Assembly: GCF_022965805.1 (NCBI RefSeq)
Contig: NC_133109.1
Span: 7,851,869 to 7,915,868 of the forward strand
Length of the DNA: 64,000 nucleotides
Direction of reading: 5' to 3'
Source of the DNA: Primulina eburnea
Lineage: Eukaryota; Streptophyta; Magnoliopsida; Lamiales; Gesneriaceae
Shown: piece after piece, positions 22,800 to 35,114 of the stretch
Position numbering within the stretch: the stretch's first letter is position 1
Layout of the letters: each line of letters begins with the position of its first letter
Position numbers and translations under genes: made by a program
The notes under the pieces: model-generated
Databases searched by the model: none
Seen by the model: only the letters and a program-made list of their open reading frames with translations
Told to the model about the DNA's origin: nothing

Positions 22800-23170
22800 T
22801 AATTTTTTGTGTATGTATTTTGTTGAATAAACTAGGAGTGAAATAAATAAAATTTATTTAATAATATCATCCCTTAATATCTGTACTTTACGCGTGGGAT
22901 ATTTTAAAAAATTTGTCGAAGTCAACTGATGCATTAATCACTCAATTATATATTTGTGGTTGAGGCAGACGTAAATGGAACTCATACAATTGCAATGCCA
23001 AAACCAATTTGGATTTGAACAGTAATTAACAATCAATGAAATGGTGTCCAGCCAGACAAAAAATTGCAATTATTTATCAATTTATTTATTGTGATGTTTA
23101 TACCCTATGATTGAAATAAATAAAATTTGTTGAAGCTTATTCTTGAGTTTGATTAAATATATCACCAAGC
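22800..23170 (+). repeat. Duplicated P450 5' flank (copy 1), no P450 body attached
   Basis: This stretch matches the region just upstream of the second P450 (35130-35640). Shared phrases are TATTTTGTTGAAT, GTGAAATAAATAAAATTT, GAAGTCAACT, TGGYTGAGGCAG, CAATTTGGAT, and GTCCARCCAGACRAAAAA followed by TTATTTATCAATTT. It lies where another tandem P450 copy would begin, but copia remnants follow instead. The simplest reading is a lost or deleted paralogue. Confidence 0.75.
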
Positions 23171-23199
23171 GAACCGGTACGGCTCCTCAATCCTAAATG

Positions 23200-23545
23200 T
23201 TCGACTACGCTAGTGAGGAGTATTGGTAGAAATTTGAAAAGGGTGTTTAGATATTTGAAATACATAATATATCGGTTACATGATAAGTGTAAGACGTCTA
23301 CAACTCGGATATTATAGTGATGCTAATTGGGAAAATCCATACCAACATAAAGAATGAGAGATTATCACCATAACATATTGCTATCAACTATAACCATTAA
23401 GAGATATGGTTAAATTAGGGAATTTTGTACTCAAATATCTTCAAACAAATCAAATGCTAGTGGATCCACTAACACAATCTTTGAATGGGGAGAATATCAC
23501 AAAGGTTTCGAAAATCTGAGACACTTGCAGATTAATATGATGTAT
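23200..23545 (+). pseudogene. Ty1/copia RNase H remnant
   Basis: Translated pieces in shifting frames give VFRYLKY, then LGYYSDANWEN, then DPLTQSLNGENITK, in the order and spacing of the RNase H end of copia polyproteins (typical forms RYLKGT, GYSDADWAG, DPLTKGL). Stops and frameshifts interrupt it, and the central catalytic part is deleted. It is a dead fragment on the plus strand, 120 bp before a CACTA element. Confidence 0.65.
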
Positions 23546-23670
23546 TGATTGAAGCCAACTTCATCTTAAAGTACAAGTCCTGAATTTGTCAATTTGATAT
23601 AAGAGTTAAAAAGGCAATTCAATATTAGATATTGGTGAAATGAAAACTTGGATATATTTCAAAGTGCATA

Positions 23671-25649
23671 CACTACAAGAAATATGGCTTTCAACAACAC
23701 ATCAAAGACAACGGTTTTTACAAAAAACCGTTGTGGTATGTCATTTAACAACGGTTTCTCCTGAAACCGTTGTCGTAGGCTTAAAAAACCCGCTAAAAGA
23801 CAACAGTTTCTTAAAAACCGTTGTCGTTGATATGTCTACGACAACGGTTTTTAAAAACCGTTGTCTATGACCGTGTTTTTTATGGTCTACCACAACGGTT
23901 TTTAAAAACCGTTGTCGTAGCCCACAAAAAAACACGCTCAACGACAACGGTTTTTAAACCCGTTGTCGTTGTGCGTGTTTTTTCTTAGCTACGACAACGG
24001 TTTTTAAAAACCGTTGTCGTTGAGCGTGTTTTTTTTGGGCTACGACAACGGTTTTTAGAAACCGTTGTCTTTGAGTTTTTTTTTTTTGGGATAAAACAAA
24101 ATTTAGCGACGGTTTTTATTCAAATTCCGTCGCCGATCTACATTTGGCGACGCTTTTATATAACCCGTCGCTAATATATCGTGTTTTAAAGAAAACAAGA
24201 AGACAAATCCATATTTAGCGACGGCATTTCTATATCCGTCGCTAAATATTGCGACATGTTTAAATAAAACCGTCGCCGATCTAAATTTCGCGACGGGTTT
24301 ATCAAAACCGTTGTCTATTAGCGTGTTTTCTTGGTCTACGACAACGGTTTTTAAAAACCGTTGTCTATTAGCGTGTTTTTTTTGGCCTACGACAACGGTT
24401 TTTCATAACCGTTGTCTATTAGCTTGTATTTTTTGGGCAACGACAACGGTTTTTAAAAACCGTTGTCGTAGAATTTTTTTAAAATAATTTGTAGTATTTG
24501 CGTGTATTTTTTAACAACGGACAAGGGTTTTAGAAAACACAACGTTAATTAGCGACGGTTTTAGAAAACACAACCGTCGCTATTAGCGACTGTTTAGCCG
24601 AACCCGTTGCAAAATTCAAAAATTCAAACCCGCCTAAATGTCCCTCATTTCTAGCGACGGTTATGAAAATACCCGTCGCAAAATAGCGACGGTTTAGAAA
24701 AAGCCGTCGCATATTAGCGACAGTTTAGCACACACCAGTCGCAAATTAGCGACGTATACAATATAATGTCGCTGTATTTAGCAACGGTTTAACAAATACC
24801 CGTCGCCAATTAGCGACGTATACAATATACCGTCGCTATATTTAGCGACGGTTTAGCAAATACCTGTCGCAAATTTCAAAAATTCGATCCCGCCTATTTC
24901 TCCCTCCATTTTTTTCCACCACTCTCTATAAATACATACAAATTCACCCTATTTTCTTCCACTTCACTTCCCCAAACTTAAATTTTTCTCATTTACACCT
25001 TCATAACACTTAAAATTTTTATTTCTTACACAATTTTATCACTCCACAACACTTAAAATTTTTATATCTTACACGATTTTTTTACCATTTCAAAACAATT
25101 AAAATTTTATCTTTCACACGATTTTATCACTTCACGACACTTAAAGTTTTTATCTCTTACAAGATTGTACCAATTTACAACACAGATTAATAAAATTCTT
25201 AAATTTTTTTTTTATTTTACCTAAAATATTAGCGACGGACCTATAAACTGTCGCAATATAGCGACGGTATTTCCACATGACAACTGTCGCTACATTTAGC
25301 GATAGCTTTTTATGATTTCCGTCGCCACTGTAATTTGCGACGGGTTTTAGGACCGTCGCAAAATAATAGCGACGGTTTCTAAAACCGTCGCAAAGTGCAC
25401 CTACGACAACGGATTTCTTTTGCGACGGTTTTCAATGTCGTCGCAAATTTTAATAGCATTTTTCGTTGTCTTTTGTAGAAAATACAACGGTTTTACACCG
25501 TTGTGAAACCGTTGTCGTTGGAAGAAAAGACAACGGTTTAAAACCGTTGTCGTTGAAGACACTTTCAACAACACCCTCAGTTACAACAGTCGAAAATGGC
25601 CTACGACAACGGATAAAATCCGTTGTCGTAGGGCGTTTTTGTTGTAGTG
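23671..25649. mobile_element. Non-autonomous CACTA (En/Spm-type) transposon, 1979 bp
   Basis: Left end CACTACAAGAAATA, right end TTTTTGTTGTAGTG, giving CACTACAA terminal inverted repeats. The element is flanked on both sides by ATA (23668-23670 and 25650-25652), the 3-bp target duplication expected for this superfamily. No transposase is present. Subterminal DNA consists of two sets of palindromic repeats, ACAACGG...CCGTTGT and GCGACGG...CCGTCGC, as expected for binding and fold-back DNA of CACTA elements. It is inserted next to copia debris. Short frames crossing the repeats are not genes. Confidence 0.93.
24926..25200 (+). repeat. TATA-led module with four ~52-bp tandem repeats inside the CACTA element
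   Basis: CTCTATAAATACATA (from about 24922) resembles a TATA box. About 80 bp later, near 25005-25190, four imperfect units of about 52-56 bp repeat ACACTTAAAATTTTTAT...TTACACRATTTTATCAC. It looks like the promoter and leader of a former transposase or of captured DNA; nothing downstream is coding. Confidence 0.6.
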
Positions 25650-25652
25650 ATA

Positions 25653-26975
25653 ACTTTGAAATCGTGGGGGTGACACTATTCAAAGGTCTCATATTTGGCC
25701 TATACACTTTTTTACCGCGACAAAAGCTGGTTGGATTAAATCCTTAATATGCTTATAACTTTGTTAAATGCGTTGTGGACGTTCTTGATCAGTCTACATA
25801 TGCTAATAGAGAATAGAGAGGGCGTTTCATATGGATTATATCAATAATATTATGTGCATAGTTTCCTTCTGGCATAGTAGAAAAGAAGCTTAAACCGACC
25901 GTTGGTAGGTCAAAGAATTTATGTGAAAAACTTATGAAATTATTTAGATACGATTGAGTAGTTGCTTCAAAAGAACTACATTCATTATTGTTAAACCCTA
26001 AGTTAGTTTTGTATCTAGATGGTTTGCAACTCATGCATCTTCTCGATTGAAGCTGATAACTTGTTCCAAGAATTGATTAGAATTGCCAATTGTTTATTAT
26101 CATTAATTGTTGCTTTGAATACTCTTCGTATATCATCATTCTCAGCCGCTAACAAATTTAATTTAATCATAAGACTTCCAAGTTCCTTTCACTGGGAGCA
26201 TATAGAGTGTATTGACTTATCTGTTAGGCTTATATTATCTGCTTTGACTTTCTCGAATTATTGTGAACGTCTCTTGTACTAATCTACGATGTTATACATT
26301 GTCGTGACAAGATTTGTTTTTATAAATACATAATAATCAAAATCAAATACCAAATCATCATCGGCAATCTCCAGCTCAACATCTTCCGTGATAAACTGGA
26401 CCTTCTGATCCTCACTTTCGATTGTTGATGTCTTTGAGCTTGATTGATCTGAATCTAAACCAGCCCATCTATTCTTTTTTCCTCAGAAAATAGCACCAGA
26501 AATATTTTTTGTAGCATCTTTTCTTATCTTTGAACTGTCATTTTTCAAAATATTCTCATCAACATTCTAAGGCTTGTTACTGTTTCTAATAAAATAAATT
26601 ATTTTCCATAGTTAAAATAAGCTTGATTGTCATCAGCTTGATTTTTTTATTAAAATAAATGATTTTAGATTGGTTCTTTCTCATAAAATTTTCAAATTTT
26701 AATAAATTTGTTTATCTGGTTAGTAGAATTTCTGTTTGAAACTTCTTTTCTGGTGGTCGTATTTGAAATTTTGGCGGCTATAGCTTTGGTGGGTTGAGCA
26801 GTAGACGTCTCTTCTTATGTTCGGATTCTCAACTCGAACTTATAGGCTTTGAGATCTACAAATAGGACATGCAACTTGGTTTGTTGTGACCTTTGAACTC
26901 TTGCATGGCTATGGTTTTTATATATCGTTCTCACGGACGAGCTCTCATTCGAGCTCTCATTGCTCGAAGTGCAAC
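25653..26975 (-). pseudogene. Degenerate Ty1/copia gag-region remnant, reverse strand
   Basis: Read on the minus strand, 26820-26860 encodes FVDLKAYKFEL, matching FADLKAYEFQL of the plus-strand copia gag at 33590-34160. It continues into a lysine-rich stretch and a degraded zinc-knuckle-like AYFNYG near 26620. Many stops and frameshifts are present. The part from 25990 to 26300 may be the following coiled-coil region, but that is weak. 25653-25990 shows nothing I can identify. Confidence 0.5.
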
Positions 26976-26979
26976 CGTT

Positions 26980-27250
26980 GCACATTTTTATGTGTATGTA
27001 TTTTGTCGAATATGGAGTTAAATAAATAAATTTTGTTTAAACTTTTGCTTGAGTTTGATTAAGTCACCAAGCAACTGGATAGATTTTTTTTTTTTAAATC
27101 TTATTTTGACAAAAGGGATTAAAGTAATACTTATACTTCGTAGAATAAATGTTTGAAGTGAAGTTCCACCACCTGCAAATTGAAAAAGAAATATCTGTAC
27201 TTTACGCAATGTTTATCATCGGAACTGTGGGTCCTATTCAAAATGAATAT
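26980..27250 (+). repeat. Duplicated P450 5' flank (copy 2)
   Basis: It matches 35130-35360 upstream of the second P450: TATTTTGTCGAATATGGAGT, TTTGTTTAAACTT, GCTTGAGTTTGATT, TTATTTTGACAAAAGG, and AGTTCCACCACCTGCAAATT. It is a second orphan copy of the P450 promoter region, here followed by unrelated AT-rich DNA and a solo LTR. Confidence 0.75.
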
Positions 27251-27438
27251 TTGAATTTTAAAAATATAAGAATAAAAAAATATCTTTTATCAAGAAAAAG
27301 AAGTTTTAATAAATTTTTTTTAAATAATTTCTCATAACATAAATATCATATTATAGCTGAAAATGTGTGCCTGCTACTCTACATTGTGCAACAGGTAAAC
27401 ACTCTGATCAGGACTAATATATAGTCTACAACACGTTA

Positions 27439-30400
27439 TGCAACGTACCGTACTTTTTATACTCAAAATTTGCGAAAAAATTTAAAAATTTTCTTAAACA
27501 TAAAATAACATTCAAAGTTGCCATAAAGTATCTCAACCAAGCCCTCCATAAGACATGATTGTTCAAAGTACTACAATTAAATTTGCTCACAAAAGTTTTG
27601 CTCAAGGTATTTCCCTCGAAACAAGAAATCAGAGTAAATTAACATTTGCGTAAAAACATAAACTTTGCGGTCCTCGGGTTAACCTCCCGCTCAGTCCAAG
27701 CCTGCACCTTGGTCGCCACCTCCTGTCTCCTCATCAACATACTCACCTGCATCGATCAAGTCTAGTGAGTCTAAAGACTCAACACGTATAAACTGGAATA
27801 ACGAGTACTACGTAATAAAATCGCATGCAACTTTAAAATATGACATACATAACTAGAAACTTGAGCTTGCATAATGAACTTGAACATACGTACGTACATG
27901 ACTAGACGTGCCATCAACATAGACTTTCATAAACATACTGCATACTTGAACATACATAAATTCATCATTTTGCGTAGAGGCATGTTTCAAAGCAAGTGAC
28001 CCATACATAATAGACGCCTGATCAGACAAACCACAGTACTGGGCTGACAGGGATGTATCCACTGTCACATACATGAGATCCATGTTCATAATTTAACGGG
28101 CTGGTTGGTCCCCATTCATAATTTTACGCTTTCCAACCACGATCTAACTCGTTCATAATTTAACGGGGTGGAGAGGTCCTCGGCCACGTTCACCGACTTC
28201 CAAACCCATTCATAATTTGGTCACGAGACAATTAGCATACCTAAAAACATTAAAATATTTTCTTTGCACGTCATCATACTTACTTACTTGGCGTTGAGGG
28301 ATTCGTTGGACTTCAACTGGGGCCGTTGCTGCGACATACTAACATGAAATTGCATACTTAACTTGCATAACTTAGACGTAGAAATCATACTTACTCTCTA
28401 GTTCAATCAATACTTAGGACGTTCTAAAATTTCCCACGACTCAACCTTGTAAACATCATATTAAACCTTAGCATAAAACCTCAAACAGAATCCTAAGTGA
28501 TGAAAGAATGTATCCCAAAAAAATAGGAGGACACGGACCCCGTGCCTAGGTCCAAGCTTGGGTCCGTGTAGGTACTGCATGGTGTGTGTGTGTGTCGAAA
28601 AGGAAAGGCACGGACCCCATCTATAGGTCCGGGTCAGGGTCCGTGTACCTACTGTGAAGGGAATACTCGGAAAGGAGAGGGGCACGGACCCCGTGCCAGG
28701 GTCCGTGTCCGGCTCCGTGCACCTGCGGGACGCCGAAACCTACGAGAAGAAATCTTACACTATGCATATTCCACCCAACAAACAACATGGAACACAAGTG
28801 GACACCTCAAGACCCATCTTGGACTACTATAATATTGACTCAAACTTTTACAATCGCTTCCAAACAATCACACATCCTAAGCGACACAATAAACTCGTGG
28901 AAACGAATTTGGCATAACGATCAAACCCTATGACCACTATTGAATACAAGGGCCTAACGGCGCTAACCAACCCGTTTAATATCAACCCAACATCATAACA
29001 ATCATACCTAAGCGCAGCAACGAGTTCGCCCGTCGATCCCTAACGAAGCCCGCAACCATAAAACTTGAAGAACACATAAATATCGTAAGTTTTATGAAAA
29101 TGCAGTTTGAGCAGTCGCACTAAAAACGCCATAACTCCCTCAATTTTTATCCAAATAACTCGAGTTTTATATCAAATCGAAGGCATCAAAAAGTTCTACA
29201 ATTTGTTAGTTGAAAGTTTTCTCAAAATCTCGACCGAAAATTCTCAGTTTCAACCAGAACATTAAGAACGTTATTTTTAGATCTAAAAACGGCTCCAAAA
29301 GCGATTTAAACATGATTGCTCAAACTTCTACACAACATACACACGGTTTTACACATAAATAACAACGCACGCATAATATGACATGATCGATGCATCAAGA
29401 ACAGAATATATGATGTGAATCTTGACACGAATAAATAGCAAACACGATTAAAAATAAATCGCACCCTCTATTCAATTTCGATATTAAGATCCGTGTGTTT
29501 TCCCGATCTTTTGATTCAAGTATTGTGTGATATTCACCTCTAAACTAGCAAGAGTTTAGCAACAAATAAACACGAGGATAAACAATCGAAAACTATACGA
29601 ACCTTCGAAGAACTTTGCCTACGACAATCCGCACAAGCAACGACCGACAAACGCCACAAAGTTAAAAACTTTGATAAGTTTGATTTGATTTGACAAAGCT
29701 AAAAGCTTTGAAAAGTTGAGAGAAAATTCTCACAAGTTTGATAAACTCAAAATAATATGTGTATTGTGTTCTCAAAATTTACATGGTATTCTAACTTATA
29801 TATAGTTAAGGAAAATCTAAACCTAGAAATTGCATATTTAAAGATATCAAATCTACTTTCCAAAATAATTAAAACACTAAACTAAGAAAATATTCTCGTC
29901 CAAACGTAAAGGGCACGGACCCCGTGTATGCCTACGTGCTCGGGTCCGTGTAGGCTCTGTAAATCTCAATCTCGAATGTATGAGACACGGACCCCGTGTA
30001 CAGGTCCGTGTACACGTCCGTGTAGACTCGGTCAGCATCTACTTGATTGTGATGCAACCCGAACCCTTCGAGTCTTGTTTCCAAGCTTTCATTGGTTGGA
30101 TGAAGGGCAACATTCAACATCTTCAAGCGTCCTCTCGGGATTGGTTCTTGGAACGCATAGTGGCTGGCTAGATTCACATCAATATACGTGCCTTTGATGA
30201 TAAACGTTACCGAAACGACGATACCGAAGCGGTGATGACGCGAGGATTGATTCGGTACGAACATGGCGCTAAAATCTTTGAAGAAAAGTGGCGAGAATTA
30301 CTGAAATCTTTGAAGGGAGGGGGCGGCTGCTGAGTTTTCCCTAGAACCCTAGGTTTGCTCTCCAAAATAATGGGGAAAGAAAATGTGTATGTGTGTGGTG

Positions 30401-30954
30401 TGTGTTAGACGTGTGTGTGCGTGAGTTAGGTAGTAATTTAGGGAATGATTATTGCTTAATTACAAAATTAACAATGCTAATTAAAAGGCTAACTAAATTG
30501 CTACTAAAATGTTAGATTAAATGTTGATAAAAATGCTAACTCACTACAAAGAGAATTTTAAAGATACACAATTGAAAGTCTTTAAAAGTTTTAAAATCAC
30601 AACATCGCCTAATAATTAAATTAGGCTTTTAAAATGTTATAAAAACTCAATAAATCATTTGAAATACCATTTTCTTGACTTTAAATAAAATACCGTATTT
30701 TAAAATTGCCTAAATCGTCGCCGGTCTCCTTTCCTCGATCTCGCCTCGAATAATCGCCTGAAACATAAAACTCAAGGAAAACGCTTTAAAGTGCATCATA
30801 TAATAATTTAAAATAATGCAAATTCATAAATAATGAATTAAAACACAAATTAATAAAATAAACATGCATTAAAACCATTTAATAAAATACATGAGGAATT
30901 TAATAACTTGCACGCACATAATTCATGTGGATCTCAAATTTTGGGGACGTCACA
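27439..30954 (-). mobile_element. Solo LTR (Ty3/gypsy, reverse) with 5-bp TSD, hosting a nested solo LTR
   Basis: Plus-strand left end TGCAACGTACCG and right end GGGGACGTCACA, flanked by CGTTA on both sides (27434-27438, 30955-30959). Minus the 771-bp nested insertion and its duplicated 5 bp it is about 2740 bp, the usual length of this family, and it is the subfamily of 7713-10403. Landmarks on the minus strand: hairpin with GATGCAGGTGAG (~27745-27785), CCCGTT repeats (28096-28172), 41-nt island (28288-28328), ACGGACCC array (28528-28730) and a GGGCGGCTGCTG motif near 30320. No internal region is present. Confidence 0.93.
29411..30181. mobile_element. Nested 771-bp solo LTR of a second family, TSD ATATA
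   Basis: It begins TGATGTGAATC and ends with the exact inverted complement GATTCACATCA, with ATATA on both sides (29406-29410, 30182-30186). The LTRs at 43300, 51025 and 58820 are uninterrupted at the matching site and confirm the insertion. The TG...CA ends and 5-bp duplication make it an LTR. It carries its own array of ACGGACCCCGT/GGTCCGTGT palindromes at 29909-30031. Family unknown; TGATGTG starts recall Athila/Tat LTRs, but this is only a suggestion. Confidence 0.85.
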
Positions 30955-32439
30955 CGTTATTAATCTAAACTGTCCGATAAAATCTTGAGTGACAACCTCA
31001 CTTGACGAGAAGATGTTGTTAATATAATCGAACTCATGATCTCGATATAAATAAAGAATTCTAATGCCACAATTTCAAAAATTTATATTTATATTTATTG
31101 TTTTATGTTTTAGTTTCTTACATATAAAATAAATAATATAACAAATTTAAATTTATTAATATATAAAACTCAAAAAATTATGTCACAATTTCAATTATGT
31201 TTATATATTTTTTTTCTGATACGTGGACGGATAGATTACTTATATTTGATGCGGTTGACCGAATCTTAAGATCCCCACACGAAAACCTGACTTCGGTCAA
31301 CACCTAATTAATACTCTCTGTTTTTTCAGTTAAAAAATTCAGAATAAATAGCCAATTGGATTAAGTTATTTTTTTATATTTTATTTCGTAATTTTCTGTT
31401 ACTATTTTGTTATGTACACAATTTGGTATATAATAATTTTAGTAAATTCATATATTGGGTTGCACATGATTATTTAACGGCAAAAATTTGTGTGAGACAG
31501 TTTAATGGTCGTATTTTGTGAGAAAGATATCTTATTTGGGTCATCAATGAAAAATATTACTTTTTATGCTAAGAGTATTACTTTTTATTGTGATTATCGG
31601 TAGGGTTGATCTGTCTCACAGATAAAATTTTTGAGACCGTCTCACAAGAGACCTACTCTTATTTAATTTAATCCTTTAAATATATATTTCATAAGGATTT
31701 TATTAATTATTATGCATCTTTCAATACTCTGTCTCGAAGGAATAAATTATGCAATAATGTGAAGTTGTCTTGAAAATAAATTTATTTATATGCAATAATG
31801 TGAAGTTGTCTTGAAAATAAATTTTTTTATGGAAAAGAAAGAATTTTTTTTTATGAAATAAGAAAAATAATGTTGGAAATGTGAAATAAAGTGCTTGAAT
31901 CTCTCTATAAAAAGTAACATAGTTTATTTAAAAAGGGAAAAAAAATAGACGTGATAAATTACTAAGCTATAAATGGGCCAGGTCAAGAGCCCGATCCGGG
32001 TTTGTAAAAAATGAAGGCTGACGATTTGGGCCGACCCGATTTCTCTCACCGAAATCGAGTGAGAAAGCATGTATGGCTATATTTTTTTAAATGAAATATT
32101 TTAATTATAAAACTATTTAATGAATTGTTATATAATCAAATTGTATTCAATATTTGTTAATAAATTATTTTAAACATTAAATTGTAATTTAACCGACCGC
32201 ACCCAATTCTCTCCAGAATTCAAAGGCATCAAATAGAGAACCATACTCTGGATTTATTAATTTTTTAAGAAAAATACTAATATTCATTGGAAAATGCACA
32301 CATCAATAGTAATAATGATCTAAATGTGATAATTTTTTTATTTTCAAATTAATGTTTTTTCATTTATTTAAATTAAAAGTGGTATGTTTCGTTTCGAGTG
32401 TAGTCGTATTTTTTATAAATTCATATTAATCACATATAT
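30955..32439. other. AT-rich intergenic stretch with one MITE-like repeat
   Basis: No gene is seen. It contains a MITE-like unit at about 31480-31660 and a short tandem duplication at 31749-31824 (ATGCAATAATGTGAAGTTGT twice). The remainder has only short frames. Confidence 0.5.
31480..31660. mobile_element. MITE-like element with GTGAGACGGTCTCA-type ends, copy 1
   Basis: Left TTTGTGTGAGACAG and right GAGACCGTCTCACAA form inverted ends around a conserved core (TCTTATTTGGGTCAT, AATATTACTTTTTAT, TTGATCTGTCTCA). The same unit occurs at about 38102-38266. No coding capacity. Exact termini and target duplications were not resolved. Confidence 0.65.
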
Positions 32440-33457
32440 TGTTGGAACATTATAGTTTTGGTAATTGGAGCCAAACTGAATTATAGAGGTAAACTGAAAC
32501 TTGAAATCTAACTAATTAATAACATAATTGATAAATCCATATGAAGGATACTATTAGCCAAACTAATTATGGGTCGACTGATTTAGATAAACTGAATATC
32601 TATCAATCATGATAAAAAAATTTTACTTTCTAGTAAATCGGTTTGATCAGTGTTTTAGGATCACAATCAACTGTTTAAACTTTCCATCTTTCACCAATCA
32701 ATGATTATGGTTCAGAGCTGCATTCAGAAGTCTGAACATATCAGAAAGGACGACAATCTGGCAACAAGGACATCCACAGTCGTGAACGAATATATTTGGA
32801 ACAGGTTATCGTTGTGTATTGGAGGTATAAATAGATCAATTGACTTGTATATATAAAAAAGGTTTTTCCATTCCCATATATAAAAAGCAAGATGATAATC
32901 TCTCCAAAAAGATTCTAAAAAAGCCAAACTGAAACTCAGCACACCCAAATAATTCATTATCAGGCTACCCAAATAATTCATTATCAGGCTAGTTCAAGGA
33001 TCACATTAGTGCTTAGAAGTTTTCAGTACTTATCGTAATTGAAAGTAAAAAATCTTACTTCTCAAAATTCTTTAAATCAAAGTTTTTAATAAGAGTTTCA
33101 GTCAGGAAGTGTTTAAGTCATGTCAGAGTGAGTGATTTCAAATTGCTTGTAATTTCTAAAGTGTGTTAATATAAGTATTCCTTGAGGAAGAAAATGTGAA
33201 ATAAGAGAAATGAATTCTTCGAACACCCATAAACAATTTTGCATTCAATTTACTACTGCTTGTTTCTTAGCTATCCTCCCTCAGTGTTATTAAGCCATTT
33301 GTTCAACCATTTTCAGTAAGCCTACTTCCGCGCATGTCAACTGATTGAATTGCTGAAAACCTTAATAGCGAGAATCAAATTCACTGTTGCTAACCTAATC
33401 GAAATTTTTTTGGCTACATTTATTCACCTGCTAAAAATTTTAGCTTCGATTATAACA
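32440..33457 (+). repeat. 5' LTR of a truncated Ty1/copia element
   Basis: Starts TGTTGGAACATTATAG and ends GATTATAACA, followed by GTGAGATCAGAGCGG (33459-33473), a degraded tRNA-Met PBS. TATAAATA at 32826-32833 is the probable promoter. A copia gag remnant follows in the same orientation. The length (1018 bp) depends on the inferred ends. Confidence 0.65.
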
Positions 33458-33589
33458 AGTGAGATCAGAGCGGTTCATTCTTGTCCCTCAACAAAATATT
33501 TCTATGGGTCATTCAGTAAGATTTCAATGTTCTCTAAAGAAGATTTTGATAATTAGAAGATCATGATGAAAATCATTTAGCTACTCTAG

Positions 33590-35110
33590 ACGATGTATGT
33601 GGTTTGTTATCACAGATGGACCAATGAAGATTGTGAAAGAAAATACAACTATAGTCATCTCTGAAGATGCTCCTCAAATGCTGGAAAAATCAAGGAGCGA
33701 ATGGACAAATGATGACAAGAAGAAAGCAAATCTTGACAACATGACTAAAGATATTTTCTACAAAACTCTTGACCAACAAAATCAAAATGTTCAAAACTGC
33801 AAAAGAAATCTTGAAAAAGTTGATTCAGCTATGTGAAGGAAATGAAAGACAAAAAAAAAATCTCTCTATGGCCATACAAAAGTTTGATAGTATCAAGATG
33901 AAGCCTGGAGAATCTATTTTTGATTTTGATGAAAGAGTTAGTAGAATCATAATAAAATCCAATGCATCTGAAAAAGTGTACAACAATCGAGAATTGCTTT
34001 TGAAGGTGATGAGAGGACTTCCAAAAGAATGGGACATCACGAATATATCAATGCATGAATCCAAAGATTTGATCAAGATGGAGCTCTATAACTTATTTGC
34101 AGACTTAAAAGCTTATGAATTCCAATTGCAAATAAGAGAAGTGATCAGTCTACCTCTCAGCTGACTAAGGTCCTAACTTCCATGAAACTAGAACCATCAG
34201 TTTCGAAAGAAAAATCAGCTGAATAACTGAGTAACGATATCATATCACTATTTTTAAAGAAGTTTGACAAGTTTCTAAGGAGAAATCAAGGCAAATTTCA
34301 AGACTCCAACTGAAAATTTTATCAGAAGAGGTTGTCAACTGACGATTTCATTTCCTGTTTTAATTATGACAAGACTGATCACTTCATAGCAGATTTTCCT
34401 AAACCTAGAAGAGATGAAAAGAGGACATCTGAGAAGGGTAATAGATCTTTTGACAAAAAGAGATCCAATGATGAAAGGAAATTATCTAAAAAGCTGAAGA
34501 AAGCAAGTCAAAATGATCTGATTCGAACTCTAGATCATCTGAATCAGAAGACTCAAATAGCTCCAGTGTCGATGAACTGAAATGTTTAATGACCGATGAT
34601 GCTGAGCTGAAATCTACCCGTAAGCAGGTATTCAACTTTAGCTCAACCGACTTCACCCGAGAGGACCTCGACAACGCACTTTATGACATGGTCAATGAGT
34701 ACCAAAGACTTTCTCAATCATTTTAGAAAATTAAAACTAAGCAGAGTGACCTGCCAAACAACATAACTGAAACTGAATGAGAACAGTCTAGTGAATTGTT
34801 AAGTCTGAAAGCAGAGATTGCTAAGTTGAAAATTGAGAATGAGAGAGTATAAGATGAAAACCAGAAAGTTAAATATGAGAATACGAAGCTAACTGAAGTA
34901 GTTTCATTTTGAAATAAGTCTTCAGTTATCTTAACTGAAATGCAAGAGTTAGAGAAATCCGTCGGAGACAAAATTGGTCTCGTTTTCAGCAACAAGGAAA
35001 GCATTCTCGAGACAAGTACTCAACGAACACTGAATATAGATTCACTTTGTAAATATAGTATGGTACATGAATTTCAAGATCCTATTCATCAATATGCCAA
35101 GCCTATTAAA
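33590..35110 (+). pseudogene. Degenerate Ty1/copia gag, 3' truncated
   Basis: In pieces it encodes a copia-type Gag (UBN2-like): IFYKTLDQ, LCEGNERQKKNL, SIFDFDERVSRII, LLKVMRGLPKEWD, LYNLFADLKAYEFQLQ (33740-34130). A damaged zinc knuckle CFNYDKTDHFIADFP follows (~34360-34400), in which two of the zinc cysteines are Tyr and Phe. After it comes a long charged coiled-coil region (34780-34960). At least one frameshift (near 33830) and several stops are present. At about 35115 it breaks off into the 5' flank of the second P450; protease and pol are absent. Confidence 0.75.
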
Positions 35111-35114
35111 GATA

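Noticed and set aside
23671..25649. CRISPR-like array of repeats and spacers
   Set aside because: Repeats are palindromic, variable in spacing and enclosed by CACTA ends with a 3-bp target duplication; the genome is a plant.
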